Assembly: GCA_010645155.1 (NCBI GenBank)
Contig: CM021321.1
Coordinates: 7,426,311 to 7,490,310 of the forward strand
Source: Tigriopus japonicus
Taxonomy: Eukaryota; Arthropoda; Copepoda; Harpacticoida; Harpacticidae
Direction of reading: 5' to 3'
DNA length: 64,000 nucleotides
Made by a program: the position numbers and the translations under genes. This document shows positions 60,625 to 64,000 of the stretch, piece after piece. The notes under the pieces were generated by a model, which did not search any database, had not been told where the DNA came from, and worked only from the letters and a program-made list of their open reading frames with translations. The stretch's first letter is position 1, and every line of letters begins with the position of its first letter.

Positions 60625-61048
60625 AAGGGTTTTCGCAATTTATAGACCGCCCTTATGACTTAGATGCCATGAAAAATGTCGAATTGCAAGTTTGAACACC
60701 TTTGGTTAGGATTTTGGAAAAATATGCACACTTTATTAGCTCATTCTTGCACGAGAAAATTCTCAACAAAAGGCCCCTTTTTTTGGGTAAGTACAAGTGT
60801 AAGTGATGTAAAAAGCACTGATTTGTATTGTAAAACTCCAAAACCATCAAGGTACCAAACAAAATGCTGTATTTTGTACGTATTTCTCTTCAATATCAAA
60901 GGTCTTTTTTAAGTGCTTGCCATTTTTTAGTCAAAAGAATAATTTTGCATATTCTTACAAAACCGAGAGTCAAAATGTTTAAACTTGCAATTCGACATTT
61001 TTTGTAGCATCTAAGTCATAAGGGCGGTCTGTAAACGCGAAAACCCTT
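60625..61048. mobile_element. MITE-like element with ~75-bp inverted arms
   Basis: Left arm AAGGGTTTTCGCAATTTATA... and right arm, read inward, AAGGGTTTTCGCGTTTACAG... stay similar for about 75 bp. Shared blocks include GACCGCCCTTATGACTTAGA and GTCGAATTGCAAGTTT. The centre is AT-rich without a frame of note. Flanks show no clear TSD, so the superfamily is open. Confidence 0.8.
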
Positions 61049-61111
61049 GCACTGACCAAAATCTTACGTTGACACGTATCTTACGTTATATCTTACGTTA
61101 CGTTGATGAGA

Positions 61112-61264
61112 TTTAAATTGTTTCTTGTCAACTATTCCTGACCAACCTTACATTCAAGGTTGCCCTAGAGCGGCAAATTCTAACAAATTGACTGACCAAA
61201 TATTTTATCGTGTTGACACAAAATGACTTGCAGGGAAAACATTCCCTTGCATCGGTTAAAAAAC
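61112..61264 (+). mobile_element. Non-LTR retrotransposon 3' tail, third copy of the 644-1,484 family
   Basis: Encodes STIPDQPYIQG...ANSNKLTDQIFY and a TGA at 61,224-61,226. A diverged version of the same 3' UTR follows (GCAGGGAAAACATTCCC). More diverged than the copies at 764 and 12,914, hence probably older. Confidence 0.8.
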
Positions 61265-61287
61265 CCGAGAACAAAGCCAGGAAAAAA

Positions 61288-61357
61288 AAAACAAGCCTTT
61301 TCTCTTCTTTCATCCGCCCGCGATAAGATTTTTGAAGAGATCACTCAAACCTCCCCC
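61288..61357 (-). repeat. Inverted repeat arm, right (partner at 60,520-60,597)
   Basis: Reverse complement of the left arm, about 690 bp away. Between them lie the MITE at 60,625 and the non-LTR tail at 61,112. Confidence 0.85.
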
Positions 61358-61456
61358 TGTCATTTGGTGTTCTGTAAGGTTTCGAGAGTGTTATCGAACA
61401 TAAGATCCGACTACATTCTTTTACACAATGGCAACATCTTAATGGTGCATCTTAAG

Positions 61457-61763
61457 TACTGATGTGTTTCGAGTTGGATTTTTGGCAAAGTTTGCCATTT
61501 TGGTTTTTATGGTCAAAAATCTGACCACAACTAAACTTTTTCAGCAAGCAAAAGACCTTATCTACCATAAAATATGGCAGCACTGCCAACTCGAAATCCA
61601 TTTTTATAACGATGGATGGACCTCGAAATCGAACTAGTTTGAGTGTTGCCAAATTGGCCCCTGTTTAGTTTTTTTCAAAAATTTCTTTGCAAACTGCCCT
61701 ATTTAAAAGCAATAAACTTCTGAGTCAAAACTGGCAGCACTCCTGGTTCGAAACACATCACTA
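61457..61763 (-). mobile_element. hAT-like MITE, family I, copy D
   Basis: 307 bp. Ends TACTGATGTGTTTCGA and TAGTGATGTGTTTCGA (read inward), with a perfect 8-bp TSD ATCTTAAG at 61,449-61,456 and 61,764-61,771. Closest to copy C at 17,112: same orientation and the same TGATGTG variant. Confidence 0.93.
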
Positions 61764-61771
61764 ATCTTAAG

Positions 61772-64000
61772 TGCTATTTTGTAATCTAACAATACGCGAC
61801 GCTTTCAACAAGACTTTCAAATATTAGCTTGTATTTGTCGCACCGTTATTGGTTTGACCATAGAGAAGCAAATTCGACAACTACCTTGGTTTAAATTCTA
61901 AGGAGTCCCGAACCTTATTGAATGGATAAGATAAAGATATTGTGCGTGACCGAGAATGAGAGTTCCAAAAAAACCGATTTTATCAAATCAATTCTCAAGC
62001 CCATTTTAAAGCTGCCAGAACTTTGTCTTTCAGTTTTTGGCAAACGTTGATCCATCGGAGACTGATTGATGTAATTGGTATTCAATCGTGATATAATTCG
62101 TTGACGGGGGATCAATAAAAAGATATCAATTATCAGCGGAAGAGAAATTTCTCTACAGACGATGTTGAAACATGAAAAGTTAAAAATTTCAAAACTAGTG
62201 GACGTTGTCGGACTACCGACTACAAGGTTGGTTAATGTGTTACAATAAATCATTTTTGGTCGATTTAAAGGACAACCTCCACTATGCATTGAATGGAACA
62301 AAAAATAGTAGAGTTTAAAACGTAAGAAAATAAAACGAGGTTGCGTGTCGAGTTGACCATAAAACTTCCGTACTCGTTCCTTTTCTGATTTTCTTCCCTT
62401 TCCTGGTTCTGTTTCTTGTTCCTTGTCTTATGTTAAACTCGTCTTCTCATGCTTGAAGTATTATACCAATTTCAGTGTTTATTCTAGTTCAAAATTATAA
62501 CTGAGACAAAAAGCCTTAAAATGTGTGGTGGCCCGAAAGGGCTCTTAACCAAAACCGAAAATGAAATCAGTTGGCTCCAAAATCATATTAATGCAAAAAT
62601 CACTTTGAAAAATTCAATGGCTTATGTGTTAAATGTTGGGCACTTGCAAATTGAAAAAAGTCGGAAACGTATATTTAAGAGGTTTTTCGAACAAAAAAAA
62701 ATCTTCGATTTTGTTGTCAAATTACATTTCTTTCATTACTGCTTTCGGTTTCAGAGGGCATAACCACAACCAAAACCAAAATTTCGGCCGTAATTTCTGC
62801 CGAAAGAGCCTTTGGTTCATTACTACTTAAATTATACATTATTTCTAGCATTTTCTTTGAATGTATGAAAAATTTGTACACGAAATACCAATACTTTTCT
62901 GGAAAAGAAGCACCGGGTTGCATTGATTGGTCGTACGAAAGTAAGGACCAAAAAGCTGTCTGAATAAAACAATTTAGCCATCGAAGAGTTGTGGCAAAAT
63001 TTAACGGATTCTTTAATGGCAATTGCTTCTGAATGTCTAAATCAGAGGTTATAAAAAGTTGATGTACCAAACGAAAAAAATTTCCGTGTCTAGATTAAAA
63101 TCAGATAGCGATTTCAAAAATTAATTGACTTTAAGGGTAAAAAACTAAAATTTTAGGGAAGGGAGAAAAAGGAAAAGTAATTTTAGGCTGAAACCTTTTT
63201 TAGGCTTTACAGCCGATTTCAGTAAAAATTGGAGAGCAGCCGGCTAAAGCCGTCTTCTCGAGCATTCATTCAAAGGATCGCTTGACATTTGTAAAGAAAA
63301 GGGTATCTTAAATAATATGTCCAGGACAAATCGTGAAACGAAAAAGAACGAAGAATCTCCCGAACCAAAGAAGTTCTCGGGATGAAACTCCCGAGAGGTT
63401 CTTCTAAAAGAACGTGTTTTTCACGGAACGCCGTAAATCAAGAAACGCAACCTCTAAAAGGGAATATATGTTTGGAAGGAAGAGGACAGAGTGAGTTACA
63501 AAACCCTTGATATAAATTGTGGCAAGATACAAATGGATTTTTTTCAACTGAAGAAACAACTGGAACATCTTTAGATCGAATTTCGTTTGGTAATCCCCCA
63601 TAGAAGGCGATTTGATGACGTCAGAATTGGGATATCTCTGATTGATTTATCTATGAAACTGAAGAAACACAAGCATCTACCATTCAAAGGAGTCATTTCT
63701 TTAAAAGTAGGCTTTTTCAAACACAATTTTGGTATGATTTTGTACATACTTCATAAAAGCTTTGCTTGTTTAAAGTCCGCAAATGGTTAGGCTAACATTT
63801 GGTTTGACTTTGATTGTCAGAAAATTAATTGTACTTCCAGGGTTTCAAAAACTTTCAGCATTTTCTCAATTCATGGCTCTATGTCGAAAACCGGAGTTTA
63901 GGAATTGAGGTACAATAATTAAGAAATTCGAAATGAATTCATTAATCAACTATGCTAACCTTTTACCCGTGCTGGAGACAAAAAAGATTTTTTACTTTTT
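61772..64000. other. No gene recognised
   Basis: AT-rich DNA with frames of 60-128 codons on both strands and no recognisable domains. A small hairpin with an 8-bp perfect core (TCTCGGGA / TCCCGAGA, loop TGAAAC) lies at 63,370-63,404; its role is unknown. Confidence 0.4.

Overview
The window looks like nuclear DNA of a metazoan, most plausibly an arthropod. Genes are split by short introns (59 and 74 bp in the one gene I can identify), interspersed repeats are abundant, microsatellites are common, and there is a 192-base run of N. I cannot name the species. One host gene is recognisable: the last three coding exons of an ADAR-type RNA-editing adenosine deaminase at 10,012-10,951 (+). Its catalytic HAE exon and everything upstream were not found in the window.

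Layout. 1-9.6 kb is a graveyard of transposable elements. It holds a 5'-truncated non-LTR retrotransposon at 644-1,484, a 537-bp unclassified repeat, a hAT-like element nested in another hAT-like element, and a decayed Ty3/gypsy pol on the minus strand. That pol is split by a second copy of the 537-bp repeat, which is itself split by a 700-bp hAT-like element. 10-11.3 kb is the ADAR 3' end. 11.8-19.4 kb holds further hAT-like MITEs, pieces of two non-LTR elements, a chimeric integrase/gag/protease ORF at 14,144-15,403, and a TIR element with an internal tandem duplication that holds another MITE. 21,068-21,325 is a 32-bp minisatellite running into the assembly gap. 22.4-23.0 kb is a 192-bp-arm foldback structure.

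23-60 kb is very different. I see almost no transposon sequence (one hAT-like MITE at 37,486-37,872), several simple repeats, one 184-bp tandem duplication, and no protein I recognise. It may be intergenic DNA or large introns, and no gene is called there. 60.5-61.8 kb returns to repeats: a MITE with ~75-bp inverted arms, a third tail of the same non-LTR family, and a hAT-like MITE with a perfect target-site duplication (TSD). The last 2 kb show nothing I can assign.

The most solid new observation is a set of hAT-like non-autonomous elements whose exact ends can be read from 8-bp TSDs and, in two cases, from paralogous empty sites. I found no evidence for a novel enzymatic or defence system.
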